Below are positions 53,224 through 61,372 of a stretch of DNA of 64,000 bases, piece by piece. Source of the DNA: CAYYFX01 sp046330135 (GTDB lineage Bacteria; ARS69); assembly GCA_046330135.1 (NCBI GenBank), contig JAXLTI010000006.1, forward strand, positions 434,001-498,000, given 5' to 3'. The notes under the pieces were generated by a model, which was not told where the DNA came from, made no database searches, and saw nothing but the letters and a program-made list of their open reading frames with translations. Made by a program: the position numbers and the translations under genes. The first letter of the stretch is position 1. Every line of letters starts with the position of its first letter.

Positions 53224-54445
53224 GCGCTCTCCGGATCTCGGCGGCCTGCGCCTCCAGCTCCACCCGGTGCGTGAGCAGCTCGTAATTGCCGTGCCACTGC
53301 ACGAAGTCCGCGCCGCCCATGAACGCGCCGTGCTTCGTGGTGCGCCCGTAGTAGTGCCAGAAGTCGAAGGCGGTGAACTCGATGGGCTCATCGAAGGGCT
53401 GCGGCGTGAGGAGACCGTCCTTCCGGAGGCCGCTCACGACGGCCAGGCCCTCTTCGATCTTCGCGTTCGTCGAGACGACTACCGACTCCGCCTCGGCGTA
53501 GAAGTGGTCCGTGCGCGACTTCACGTGGCAGCTGTTGCACACGTCCTTCATGTTGGCCTGCGCCGCGGCGTAGTTCGGCCGCTTCTCCGACACCGCCGCG
53601 AAGAGCCAGTAGGACAGCCGCTCCGACGTGTCGTGCGTGACCTTCTGCCCGCCGAGCCCGCTCATGTGGCAGGTGGCGCACGCGGGCACCGGCATGTCGC
53701 GCGGCCGGAGCTGATCGGGCGGCGCGTCCAGGTTCATGCGGTCCTTCTGCGCCGCGAACATCACGCCGTGCTTGGACTCGGTGTAGATCTCGATCTGGGA
53801 ATGGTCCGGCCCCATGTGGCACTGCCCGCAGGTCTCGGGGAGGCGCGCGAGCCGCACCGAGGCGAGATGTCGCGAGTGACATTGCGTGCAGGACCCGACG
53901 GACCCGTCGGCGTTGGGCCGGCCCACCGAGTGGCAGGACAGGCAGCCCTTCACGGTCGCCGCCGACCCCTCGAGCCCCACCAGCGCGTTCGCCGGACGCT
54001 TGACCGCGCCCGGGTGGTACTGCTCGGACGCAGCGATCTGCTCCGGCGTGAGCGCGGAGTCGCCGACCACGGCCGCCCAGGCCGGCGCCGCGTGGCGGCT
54101 GCGGAGGAATTGCTCGTACTCCCGCTGGTGACACTGCGCGCAGTTCGCCGCCGTCAGGGACTTCGCGATCGTGAACCCGCGGTGCTCCATCCCCTCCTGC
54201 TTGTCGACGGGCCGGTGGCAGTCGAGGCAGTTCACGCCCTTCGCGGCGTGCTTGCTCGCCTCATACTCCACCACCATCGCCTCGGTCTCGCGGAGATGAC
54301 ACTCCGCGCACTTGCCGCTCGCCTTGACGAGCGCCGCGGTGGGCTGCGCGGTCTCCACCGCCGGGCGGTGCGAGTTGACGATGAGAGCGCCGGCGATCAG
54401 CGCGGCGCTCAGAAGGACGGCGAGGAAGATCGCGCGGAAGGACAC
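53210..54445 (-). CDS. Octaheme c-type cytochrome of the hydroxylamine oxidoreductase (HAO) family
   Basis: Exported multiheme cytochrome of 411 residues. The GTG at 54445 follows AGGAG and opens a signal/anchor helix (FRAIFLAVLLSAALIAGAL). Eight CxxCH sites are present: CAECH, CLDCH, CAQCH, CLSCH, CTQCH, CGQCH, CATCH and CNSCH. The HAO-family context CGQCHMGPDHSQIEIY..SKHG and CHMSG..THDTSERLSY is clear. It is shorter than classical HAO. Family members oxidise hydroxylamine or hydrazine, or run in reverse as nitrite/hydroxylamine reductases; direction cannot be set from sequence. It sits between a porin gene and a membrane-protein gene. Confidence 0.85.
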   Translation of the reverse strand: MSFRAIFLAVLLSAALIAGALIVNSHRPAVETAQPTAALVKASGKCAECHLRETEAMVVEYEASKHAAKGVNCLDCHRPVDKQEGMEHRGFTIAKSLTAANCAQCHQREYEQFLRSRHAAPAWAAVVGDSALTPEQIAASEQYHPGAVKRPANALVGLEGSAATVKGCLSCHSVGRPNADGSVGSCTQCHSRHLASVRLARLPETCGQCHMGPDHSQIEIYTESKHGVMFAAQKDRMNLDAPPDQLRPRDMPVPACATCHMSGLGGQKVTHDTSERLSYWLFAAVSEKRPNYAAAQANMKDVCNSCHVKSRTDHFYAEAESVVVSTNAKIEEGLAVVSGLRKDGLLTPQPFDEPIEFTAFDFWHYYGRTTKHGAFMGGADFVQWHGNYELLTHRVELEAQAAEIRRARAHR

Positions 54446-54490
54446 GGCTTCTCCTGGCCCCGAGGGCCTCGTCGAAGGTCCCGCCCGGAG

Positions 54491-54518
54491 AGAATAGCCG
54501 CGCCGCACGGGGAGTCCA
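54491..54518 (-). promoter_or_regulatory. Promoter-like element for the octaheme cytochrome gene
   Basis: On the minus strand TGGACT (54518-54513) and TATTCT (54496-54491) are 16 bases apart, each with four of six consensus matches. It lies just after the 54530-54559 palindrome and about 45 bases before the cytochrome start. Confidence 0.4.
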
Positions 54519-54529
54519 GCCCGGAGACG

Positions 54530-54559
54530 ATCGGGCCGCGTCCCGGGACGCGGCCCGAT
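54530..54559. terminator. Perfect 30-bp palindrome between porin and cytochrome genes
   Basis: ATCGGGCCGCGTCCC is followed directly by its exact reverse complement (54545-54559). It can form a 13-bp stem with a 4-base loop. It lies 42 bases after the porin stop and before the cytochrome promoter, so a terminator or processing site is likely. No T-run follows. Confidence 0.6.
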
Positions 54560-54601
54560 GATCGACGAATGCCGCGCCCCCTCCTCCTGGCGCTCGCTCG
54601 C

Positions 54602-55702
54602 CTAGAAGTTCAGCAGCGCGTGGAGCGCGATCTGCTTGGCCTTCGCAACGGCGATGTCCGAGTACTCCACCTGCTGGTAGTCGACCATGACGGCGCCCGC
54701 CACGCCCTTCTGCAGCGGGAACCAGTACGCGACCCCGCCGATGGACGTCTTCTTCTTCCCATCCTGGTCCTTGTCCGGCTTCAGCTCGTCGTAACGCAGG
54801 AGCGCCTCCCAGCCGCACGAGGTCCGGGGAGTGGCCCAGACGGAGAAGCCCTGGCTCTTCACTTCGGCCGCCGTGACCGCGGTCTGGTCCGTGGCGCCCA
54901 GGAGGTCGAAGCCCGCGTTCACGTGCGGGTTCTCGAAGGTGGCGTTGCCGATCCAGCGCATCTTCGAGTCGCCCGACGCATAGTGGTCCACGTCCGCGAA
55001 GGCCGTGAGGCGCAAGCCGTGAAGCGGACCCTGCGGCGCGGGGCGGACGGAGACGCGGCCCTGGAACGCCTTCTGGTCGTTGGCCTCGGGCTTGGCGTAG
55101 CCCTCGCCGTTGTACACGCCGACGTGAACGTCGCCGTAGTCGCCCTCGAGGTTGACGTGCGCGGAGACGCCGTTGTCCGACGCCGTGATCTTGCCCTCGC
55201 GATCCTCGAACGTCGTGCCCTGGAAGCGGTAGCGATAGATCCCCTCGATGTAGTCGATGTACGGGGTCTGCTGGAGACCGAGCCGGACCCACGAGCCCTT
55301 GGTCACCCATTCGTCCAGGTTGAGCTGTCCGAGCGCGTACTTCAGCCGGAACGTGTAGCTCCCGTTCAGCGAGCTGCCCGCGCCGCTCTCGCGCGCGATG
55401 TCCGGGGTGATCCGGAAGGCGAAGCGGTGCGAGAGATTGCCGGTGACGTTGATGTACGAGCGGCTGACGTTGAAGCTGTTCGGGCGGATCTCGAGGCCCT
55501 CGACCGTCACCTTCGGGTCCATCAGGAAGGTGTAGTCGGTGTAGATCGTGCCGCCGACCTTGACCGACGGCGTATCATCGGGCGGCGGGGAGCCGGCCGC
55601 CGGCTGAGCCTGAGCCCGAACGCTGGACGCGCTTGCCGCGAGAGCGCAGGCCATCGCGATTCCGCAAGGCAGGGTGACTCGCCGATTCGATCTCATCGAC
55701 AT
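54602..55702 (-). CDS. Outer-membrane porin (phosphate-selective porin O/P-like)
   Basis: A 366-residue beta-barrel protein. The ATG at 55702 has AGGAGG seven bases upstream. A signal peptide (about 1-30, IAMACALAASASSVRAQA) is followed by alternating beta-strand sequence (VGGTIYTDYTFLMDP, SYINVTGNLSHRFAFRITPD). The C-terminal residue is phenylalanine (LHALLNF), as required for Bam-dependent insertion. The family resembles OprO/OprP-type porins, but anion selectivity is not shown here. It lies upstream of the octaheme cytochrome on the same strand. Confidence 0.78.
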   Translation of the reverse strand: MSMRSNRRVTLPCGIAMACALAASASSVRAQAQPAAGSPPPDDTPSVKVGGTIYTDYTFLMDPKVTVEGLEIRPNSFNVSRSYINVTGNLSHRFAFRITPDIARESGAGSSLNGSYTFRLKYALGQLNLDEWVTKGSWVRLGLQQTPYIDYIEGIYRYRFQGTTFEDREGKITASDNGVSAHVNLEGDYGDVHVGVYNGEGYAKPEANDQKAFQGRVSVRPAPQGPLHGLRLTAFADVDHYASGDSKMRWIGNATFENPHVNAGFDLLGATDQTAVTAAEVKSQGFSVWATPRTSCGWEALLRYDELKPDKDQDGKKKTSIGGVAYWFPLQKGVAGAVMVDYQQVEYSDIAVAKAKQIALHALLNF

Positions 55703-55992
55703 CTCGGAACCTCCTCTCGCGCCACGGCGCGTGCGCACCTCGGTCGGGGCATGCGGAGACCCGCTGCCGCGTGCAGGACCCGCACGGAACGCGCCCACTT
55801 GTACCGGAGGCGACATCCGCGGTCATCACGAGAATCGGCCTGAACGATCCCATCTTGCCGTTCCGCCGAGATAGTAGAATGGCCACTCGCGACTTCTCGA
55901 CGCCGGGGTCGATGCGAGCCACGCGGCGCCTCTTCGACGGCGGGGATCGGACGCGCTGCCGTCTCGGAGCTCGCGCTACGTCGGTCCTGTCC

Positions 55993-58476
55993 TCACCTCA
56001 GGAGGATGACCTTCCGCGTGTCGCTCGTGAAGCCGTCCGAGAACCGCACGAAGTACACGCCGCTCGCGACGCGATTGCCCTGCTCGTCGCGGCCGGACCA
56101 GGTGAAGGCGTGATCGCCCCTCTCTCGCGGCCCGTCGCCGAGCACGCGGATCAAGCGCCCGGCGGCGTCGTACACGCTGACATTGACCCGCGCGGCCTGC
56201 GGGAGCGAGAGCTCCACGTCCACTGCCTGCGAAGCCGGGTTCGGTCCCACGCGGGCCAGTTGCGCCTGCGGTGCCGGGCCGTGCAGTTCCGGGCCCTCGG
56301 CGGAGCGGTGTTGCCGGGCGGAGACCGCCGCCACGCCGGATTGAACGGCGTCGCCGATCCCGTTGAAGGATCCGCCCACGTACAGCGTTCCCGCGTCGGC
56401 GGCCAGCGCGTAGACGCCCGGCACGGACCAGCCGCCGGATGCGCTCGGATTCCATGACGTGACCTCGCCCGACGCCGCGTCCCACGCCGCCAGATAGCTC
56501 CGCGATTGAGCGCCGGCGCTCGCGAACGTCCCGCCCGCGTAAACGGTCCCCCGGCTCACCGCGAGCGCGTAGACGGTCCCGCCCGCCGACGCGGGCCACG
56601 CGGCGACCGCGCCGCTCGAGACGTCGATTGCGGCGATCCGGTTGCAGGACTGCCCGCCGACGAGCGTGAAATCCCCCCCCGCATACAACGTCCCGTGGCT
56701 CACCGTCAGCGCGAACACCGTGTTGTCGGCGTCCGCGTGCCACGCGGTGGGGAGGCCCGTGGTGACGTCCACGGCGGCGAGGTGCCCGCGCTGCGTCTGG
56801 TGCACGCTCGTGAACGCCCCGCCGACGTACACGGTGTTCCCCACGAGCACGAGGTCGCGCACGGTGCTGCTCGCGTTCGGGTTCCAGGAAGTGGCCGCCC
56901 CGCTCGCGTCCAGCGCGGCGAGGTGACTGCGCACCTGCCCGCCGATGCTCGTGAACCCGCCGCCCACGTACACCGTTCCCCCGCTGATCCCCAGCGCGCG
57001 AACCGATCCGTTCGCGTTCGGATCCCAGGAGGACGGCGCTCCGGTCTGCGCGTCGAGCGCGGCGATGCGACTGCGCGGCACTCCTCCGACCGAAGTGAAC
57101 AGCCCGCCCACGTACACGTTGCTCCCGTCCACGAGCAGCGCGCGGACGATGCCGTTCACATCGGGGTCCCAGGGCGTGGCCGCACCCGTCGTCCGGTCGA
57201 GCGCCGCGAGGTGGTTCCGCACCTCGCCGCCGACGCTCGCGAAGGAGCCGCCCGCGTACACCCGGGAGCCGCCCAGCGCCAGCGCGCGGGCCGCCGCCGC
57301 ATCCGGTCCGACCGCGTGCGGATCCCACGATGTGGCGAGCGCCGTCGACAGGTCCAGCTCCGCGAGGCAACGCCGCGACTGGCCGCCGATGCCGGTGAAC
57401 TCGCCGCCCGCGTAGAGCGTCCCGCCGCTCAGCGCCAGGGCGAAGACGCCGGGCGTGAATCCCGTGCCGACCACGCTGGGGTTCCACGACGTGGCCGCGC
57501 CGGTCGCGCTCAATTCCGCGAGGAACGGGCGCAGCTGACCGCCGATGGTGGTGAAGGACCCGCCCGCGTACACCGAGCTCCCGCTCGCGGCGAGCGCCCA
57601 CACCGCGTAGTCCGGGCTCGGATTCCAGAGCGTGGCCCCGCCCGTGGACGCATTGAGCGCCGCCAGGCGGCTGCGCGCGCGACCGCCGATGTTGAGGAAC
57701 GCTCCTCCCGCGTACACCGTTCCCCCGCTCACCGCCAGCGCGTAGACGTCGCCGATGGCGATCGGATTCCACGCCGTCGCCGCTCCGCTGGACACAGCCA
57801 ATGCCGCGATGCAGCTTCGCGGTTGCGCTCCGATCTCCGTGAACGTCCCGCCCGCGTACACCGTGCTCCCGCTCACGGCCAGCGCGAAGACGCCGGGCGG
57901 GGCGCCCGAGTTCTTCGCGTTCGGGTCCCACGACGTGGCGGCTCCCGTCGACGGGTCCAGCGCCGCGATGCAACTCCGCGCCTCGCCGCCGACGCTCGTG
58001 AAGGTCCCGCCCACGTACACGTTCCCACCGCTCACGACCAGGGCGCGGACGAGACCGTTCGCGCTCGGGTCCCACAAGCCGACGCTCCCGTCCGGCGAGA
58101 CGTGCGCGAGATTCGCGCGCGCCTTTCCGCCCACCCGGGAGAAGAGACCGCCCACGTACCAGCCGCCGAGGCCGTCGGGCGCGGCTGCGTAGACCGTGCC
58201 CTCGACCTTCGCGAACGGCTCCACGGGCTGCGCACTCGCGGAGTCCAGCGCCGCGCCGCCGCCGGTGAAGCCGCTGACTCGCGTGAAGTCGCCCCCGAGG
58301 TACAGCGTGTCGCCGGCTTGCGCGACCGCGTAGACCGGCCCGTCGGTGGCCCAGAGGGACGCCTCCGTGCTCGACTGCGCCGCGGCACCCGAGGGCTTCC
58401 CGCAGAGGGCCGCCGCCACGAGCGAGAACAGCAGCGCCACCCGGCTCCGCACCTGTCCCGACACGAGTGTCGACAC
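55993..58476 (-). CDS. Secreted delta-60/DUF5122-like beta-propeller protein with FlgD-like C-terminal domain
   Basis: An 827-residue protein. The GTG at 58476 lies after GGAGGGAG and before a signal peptide (SRVALLFSLVAAALCGKPSGAAA). Fourteen repeats of about 50 residues (VYVGGtFTsiGGq.RshlAALDasTGaatsWnPn) fill residues ~40-730 and fit the DUF5122 propeller family. A FlgD-like domain (VSVYDAAGRLIRVL to RKVILLR) closes it. A promoter-like element at 58634-58664 resembles those of the other two propeller genes. Confidence 0.85.
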   Translation of the reverse strand: MSTLVSGQVRSRVALLFSLVAAALCGKPSGAAAQSSTEASLWATDGPVYAVAQAGDTLYLGGDFTRVSGFTGGGAALDSASAQPVEPFAKVEGTVYAAAPDGLGGWYVGGLFSRVGGKARANLAHVSPDGSVGLWDPSANGLVRALVVSGGNVYVGGTFTSVGGEARSCIAALDPSTGAATSWDPNAKNSGAPPGVFALAVSGSTVYAGGTFTEIGAQPRSCIAALAVSSGAATAWNPIAIGDVYALAVSGGTVYAGGAFLNIGGRARSRLAALNASTGGATLWNPSPDYAVWALAASGSSVYAGGSFTTIGGQLRPFLAELSATGAATSWNPSVVGTGFTPGVFALALSGGTLYAGGEFTGIGGQSRRCLAELDLSTALATSWDPHAVGPDAAAARALALGGSRVYAGGSFASVGGEVRNHLAALDRTTGAATPWDPDVNGIVRALLVDGSNVYVGGLFTSVGGVPRSRIAALDAQTGAPSSWDPNANGSVRALGISGGTVYVGGGFTSIGGQVRSHLAALDASGAATSWNPNASSTVRDLVLVGNTVYVGGAFTSVHQTQRGHLAAVDVTTGLPTAWHADADNTVFALTVSHGTLYAGGDFTLVGGQSCNRIAAIDVSSGAVAAWPASAGGTVYALAVSRGTVYAGGTFASAGAQSRSYLAAWDAASGEVTSWNPSASGGWSVPGVYALAADAGTLYVGGSFNGIGDAVQSGVAAVSARQHRSAEGPELHGPAPQAQLARVGPNPASQAVDVELSLPQAARVNVSVYDAAGRLIRVLGDGPRERGDHAFTWSGRDEQGNRVASGVYFVRFSDGFTSDTRKVILLR

Positions 58477-58808
58477 GACCGTCTCCCTCCGTTCGCAACG
58501 CGGTCCCAGGTACAGAAAGAGGCGCCCGAGCAGCGCACTCGGCGCAGGGCGCCCCGGCCCAGCCGATCGGCCGAGGAGCGCCGCCGTCGATTCCGGAAGC
58601 GCATCCCGAGGCGATCTCCTCTTCGGCCTATCTATCTTACGCCCTTGGATCGTCCACTCAAGACGGGCCGCTCCCCGGGGGCGCCAGAACATGCCAGCGC
58701 TGCTCAGGGACGGCCAATGTGTGGAGCGGAAACGGCCTCGGCCGCCGTCCGTGTCTTCGAGGAGGGCGTCGAATCGGCGAGACGTCGCGCTGCGCCCGAA
58801 TACGTCGA
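58477..58808. other. Intergenic region holding the propeller-gene promoter
   Basis: About 330 bases between two minus-strand genes. The promoter-like element at 58634-58664 is its one clear signal. No small gene is supported. Confidence 0.5.
58634..58664 (-). promoter_or_regulatory. Promoter-like element upstream of the DUF5122-like gene
   Basis: On the minus strand GTCTTGAGT (58664-58656) contains TTGAGT, followed after 16 bases by TAAGAT (58639-58634), with GGGCG just before. The GTCTTGA block also occurs in the elements at 36384-36417 and 39977-40010. Confidence 0.5.
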
Positions 58809-59660
58809 TCACCTCCGGCGCACGCCCTGCTCCGACAGAAAGGCGAATACCTCGTCGTACGCGTGATCCAGCTGCCTGGTCGTCCATCCACCGTGCCCGG
58901 CTCCTGAGACCGTGACGAGTCGGAAGGGCACGGCGGCCTGCTCCAGAGCGGCGGCCAAGCGGGCGCTTTGCGAGGGCGCGATCTCCTGGTCCGCGTCCCC
59001 GTGCACGATGACCGTGGGTGGGAAGGATGCGTCCACCGCCGGCAGGACGGAGAGCTGGCGGACGGTCGCCGTATCCGCGCCGGCGAGCCACTCACGTGCG
59101 TAGTCGCGAGCCCGCACCCCCTGGAGAAGGTCCGCCAGGTCGACGGGTGCGTAGAAGTCCACGACGGCGGCGACCGGCCGCGCTCCCGCCCGAGGCAATG
59201 CCGCCATCAGGGCAAGGTACGCGCCCGCGGACTCGCCCGTCACAACGAGCTGCGAGGGATCGACTCCGATACTCGCCGCGTGCTCCTGCAGCCACGCGAG
59301 GGCGGCGCGCCCGTCCACGACCGCCGCCGGGGCTCGCGCGGACGGCGTCAAACGGTAGTCCGCGTTCGCCACGACGAAGCCGCGCCTCAGGTACGGAAGG
59401 CAGACCCGGCGCACCATGTCGCTGCGGCTTCCCATGCGCCACCCGCCGCCATGAAGGACGAGCACCGCCGGGCACGCACCATGGGCGAGCCGGGGCCGGA
59501 AGAGATCCAGCCTCGTCTCGGCATAGGGACCGTAGGAGAAAGAGCGCTTGCCGGCGAGCAACCAGGTGGGCTGAGCGACTCCGAGGAGCGCGAGCCCGAC
59601 GATGCCGACCGTCGCCGCCCACATCCCGCCGGTGCGACGACGCCGTCCGGCCACACTCAC
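58809..59660 (-). CDS. Membrane-anchored alpha/beta hydrolase (esterase/BD-FAE-like)
   Basis: A 283-residue esterase-type hydrolase. A hydrophobic helix (about 14-30, WAATVGIVGLALLGVAQ) precedes the fold: oxyanion motif HGGGW at 70-74, nucleophile Ser144 in GESAG, acid region HGDAD and catalytic His in GHGG. The GTG at 59660 has no strong ribosome binding site; ATG 59624 is possible. The gene starts deep inside the open frame of the upstream acyltransferase, and its own frame stays open upstream of the GTG. A fused acyltransferase-hydrolase split by a frameshift is therefore possible. Confidence 0.8.
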   Translation of the reverse strand: MSVAGRRRRTGGMWAATVGIVGLALLGVAQPTWLLAGKRSFSYGPYAETRLDLFRPRLAHGACPAVLVLHGGGWRMGSRSDMVRRVCLPYLRRGFVVANADYRLTPSARAPAAVVDGRAALAWLQEHAASIGVDPSQLVVTGESAGAYLALMAALPRAGARPVAAVVDFYAPVDLADLLQGVRARDYAREWLAGADTATVRQLSVLPAVDASFPPTVIVHGDADQEIAPSQSARLAAALEQAAVPFRLVTVSGAGHGGWTTRQLDHAYDEVFAFLSEQGVRRR

Positions 59661-60780
59661 GCCGCGCCCACGAGCTGGGTGCAGTCGGCGCCCGACGGGC
59701 CACGCGGTTCTCGATGCGTCGCCGCCAGCGCAGGAAAGGGCGCTCGACGAAGTGGTGGGACGCGGCCGCCGCCAGAAACGCGAACACGAGATTCTCCGGG
59801 AAGCCCGCCCACCACGCGTGGCTGGCGCGATTCAGGAATGCCTGCTGCCAGAGGTAGAGGGAGTAACTCAGAACACCCACGTACACCAGAGGGCGCGTGT
59901 TGAGGAGCCTGCCGCCGGCATCCGTGGGGATGAGGATCAGGCGGTGGGTGGTGACCGCGAGCAAGACGTTGATGATCGTCTGACCGACCGCCAGGTTGGC
60001 TCGATAACCGGGCAGGGCGTTCACTACGACGGCGGCCGCGGGCACGAGGTAGAACCACCCCGAGCGAAGGACCTGCATGTACCGCTCCGAGGACTCGAGC
60101 TGAGCCGCCCAGCAGGCGAGCACGCACCCGGTAGCGATGGCATCGGCGACCGTCGGGAAAGTGCTGCCGATCCCGTCGGCGTGCTCGGGGAAGAAGACGG
60201 ACAGCGTGATGCGCAGGGCCGGGGCGAAGCCGATCATGGCGAGAGCGGCCGGGGCGGCGCGCCGCGGCCCGACGACGGCGATGACGGCCGGCCACGTGAC
60301 GTAGAACTGTTCCTCCACTGCGAGAGACCACAGGTGCCCGATCCACCACTCCCGATCCGCTCGGAAGTTGATCGTGTACGTGCCCGACATCAGGAGGCTG
60401 CGTGCCGAGACGTGGATCAGGCCGGCCACCGCGAGCCCCACGATGACGGCGAGGAAGACGTAGAACGGCGGGAAGATGCGAAACGTCCGTCGGAGGTAGA
60501 AGAGGCGAAGCGAGACGTGCCCCGTCCGCTGCCTCTCGCGCAGCATCAGGGTCGTGATCAAGAAGCCGGAGATCACGAAGAACGTCCTCACGCCGAGATT
60601 CGCCAAGTCCCCCGCCGCGTGGGCGGCGCTCTGGCGCAGGAAATGGCGCGTTCCGCAGAGGTGGCCGTAGAGCACGAGCGTGATGGAGATGGCGCGCAGG
60701 CCGTCGAGCGACGGGATGCGGGCCGCCTCGACGGGCCGCACGGTGCCTGAGGGACTTTCGGTGACGGCGACCTGTGCCAC
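59092..60780 (-). CDS. Acyltransferase-3 family membrane protein, overlapping the hydrolase gene
   Basis: Membrane O-acyltransferase. The GTG at 60780 has GGAG seven bases upstream and family similarity begins at once (RIPSLDGLRAISI, then LYGHLCG). About ten helices follow with family motifs (FFVISGFLIT, HLWSLAVEEQFYV) and a usual end near SHHFVERPFLRWRRR, about position 59710. The frame then stays open for ~570 more bases to 59092, reading a non-protein-like Arg-rich shadow of the hydrolase gene. A frameshift or an overlap is likely. Family members acylate surface sugars. Confidence 0.78.
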   Translation of the reverse strand: MAQVAVTESPSGTVRPVEAARIPSLDGLRAISITLVLYGHLCGTRHFLRQSAAHAAGDLANLGVRTFFVISGFLITTLMLRERQRTGHVSLRLFYLRRTFRIFPPFYVFLAVIVGLAVAGLIHVSARSLLMSGTYTINFRADREWWIGHLWSLAVEEQFYVTWPAVIAVVGPRRAAPAALAMIGFAPALRITLSVFFPEHADGIGSTFPTVADAIATGCVLACWAAQLESSERYMQVLRSGWFYLVPAAAVVVNALPGYRANLAVGQTIINVLLAVTTHRLILIPTDAGGRLLNTRPLVYVGVLSYSLYLWQQAFLNRASHAWWAGFPENLVFAFLAAAASHHFVERPFLRWRRRIENRVARRAPTAPSSWARRECGRTASSHRRDVGGDGRHRRARAPRSRSAHLVARRQALFLLRSLCRDEAGSLPAPARPWCVPGGARPSWRRVAHGKPQRHGAPGLPSVPEARLRRGERGLPFDAVRASPGGGRGRARRPRVAAGARGEYRSRSLAARCDGRVRGRVPCPDGGIASGGSAAGRRRRGLLRTRRPGGPSPGGAGSRLRT

Positions 60781-60967
60781 GACACGACTCCGCGAGGGCT
60801 GCGGCATCGCCGGGACGGCGACGTGCGAGGCCCGGCCACCCCGTCCATTCGCGGGGGAGGACTTGCCCCTCCACATCGGCCATGAGCGTGGCGCGCCTGA
60901 CTGCCGGGTTAGCCCCTTGTCGAGTGGAGGGGAACCGGTCAACGTCGGCAAGGAGGAGGGCATTCCC

Positions 60968-61297
60968 ATGAACCCCGCGATGGTCACGACCGCCAACGAG
61001 ATTCCCGGCTACCGCATCGTCCAGAACCTCGGCGTGGTGCGCGGCATCACCGTCCGCTCGCGGAGCGTGCTCGGCAATCTGGCCGGCGGGCTCCAGTCTC
61101 TGTTCGGCGGCAACATCACCATCTACACCGATCTCTGCGAGAAGGCGCGCAGCGAGGCCTTCGATCTGCTGCTGCAGCACGCCGCGGCAATCGGCGCCGA
61201 AGGAGTCGTGGCCTTCCGCTACGACGCCAACGAGGTGATGGACGGCATCACCGAAGTACTGGCGTACGGGACAGCGGTGAAGGTCGCGAAAGCCTGA
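60968..61297 (+). CDS. YbjQ/UPF0145-family protein
   Basis: A 109-residue protein. The ATG at 60968 follows a very strong ribosome binding site (AAGGAGGAGGG). Family features are GYRIVQNLGVVRGITVRSR, a glycine-rich middle (LAGGLQSLFGG) and GAEGVVAFRYDANEV. These small proteins form pentamers and are sometimes called heavy-metal-binding; the function is not settled. The frame is open upstream, but no other start has such a site. Confidence 0.85.
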   Translation: MNPAMVTTANEIPGYRIVQNLGVVRGITVRSRSVLGNLAGGLQSLFGGNITIYTDLCEKARSEAFDLLLQHAAAIGAEGVVAFRYDANEVMDGITEVLAYGTAVKVAKA

Positions 61298-61372
61298 CGT
61301 CGGAAGCGTCGTCGGCGGCGCATGCCCCCCGGCCGCCAGCGCGCCGGGGAGCTTCGGCCCGAGGTGACCGCG

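Noticed and set aside
54545..55310. Long frames antisense to or inside the cytochrome and porin genes
   Set aside because: Arg/Gly-rich shadows without start signals; the porin and cytochrome frames have signal peptides and motifs.
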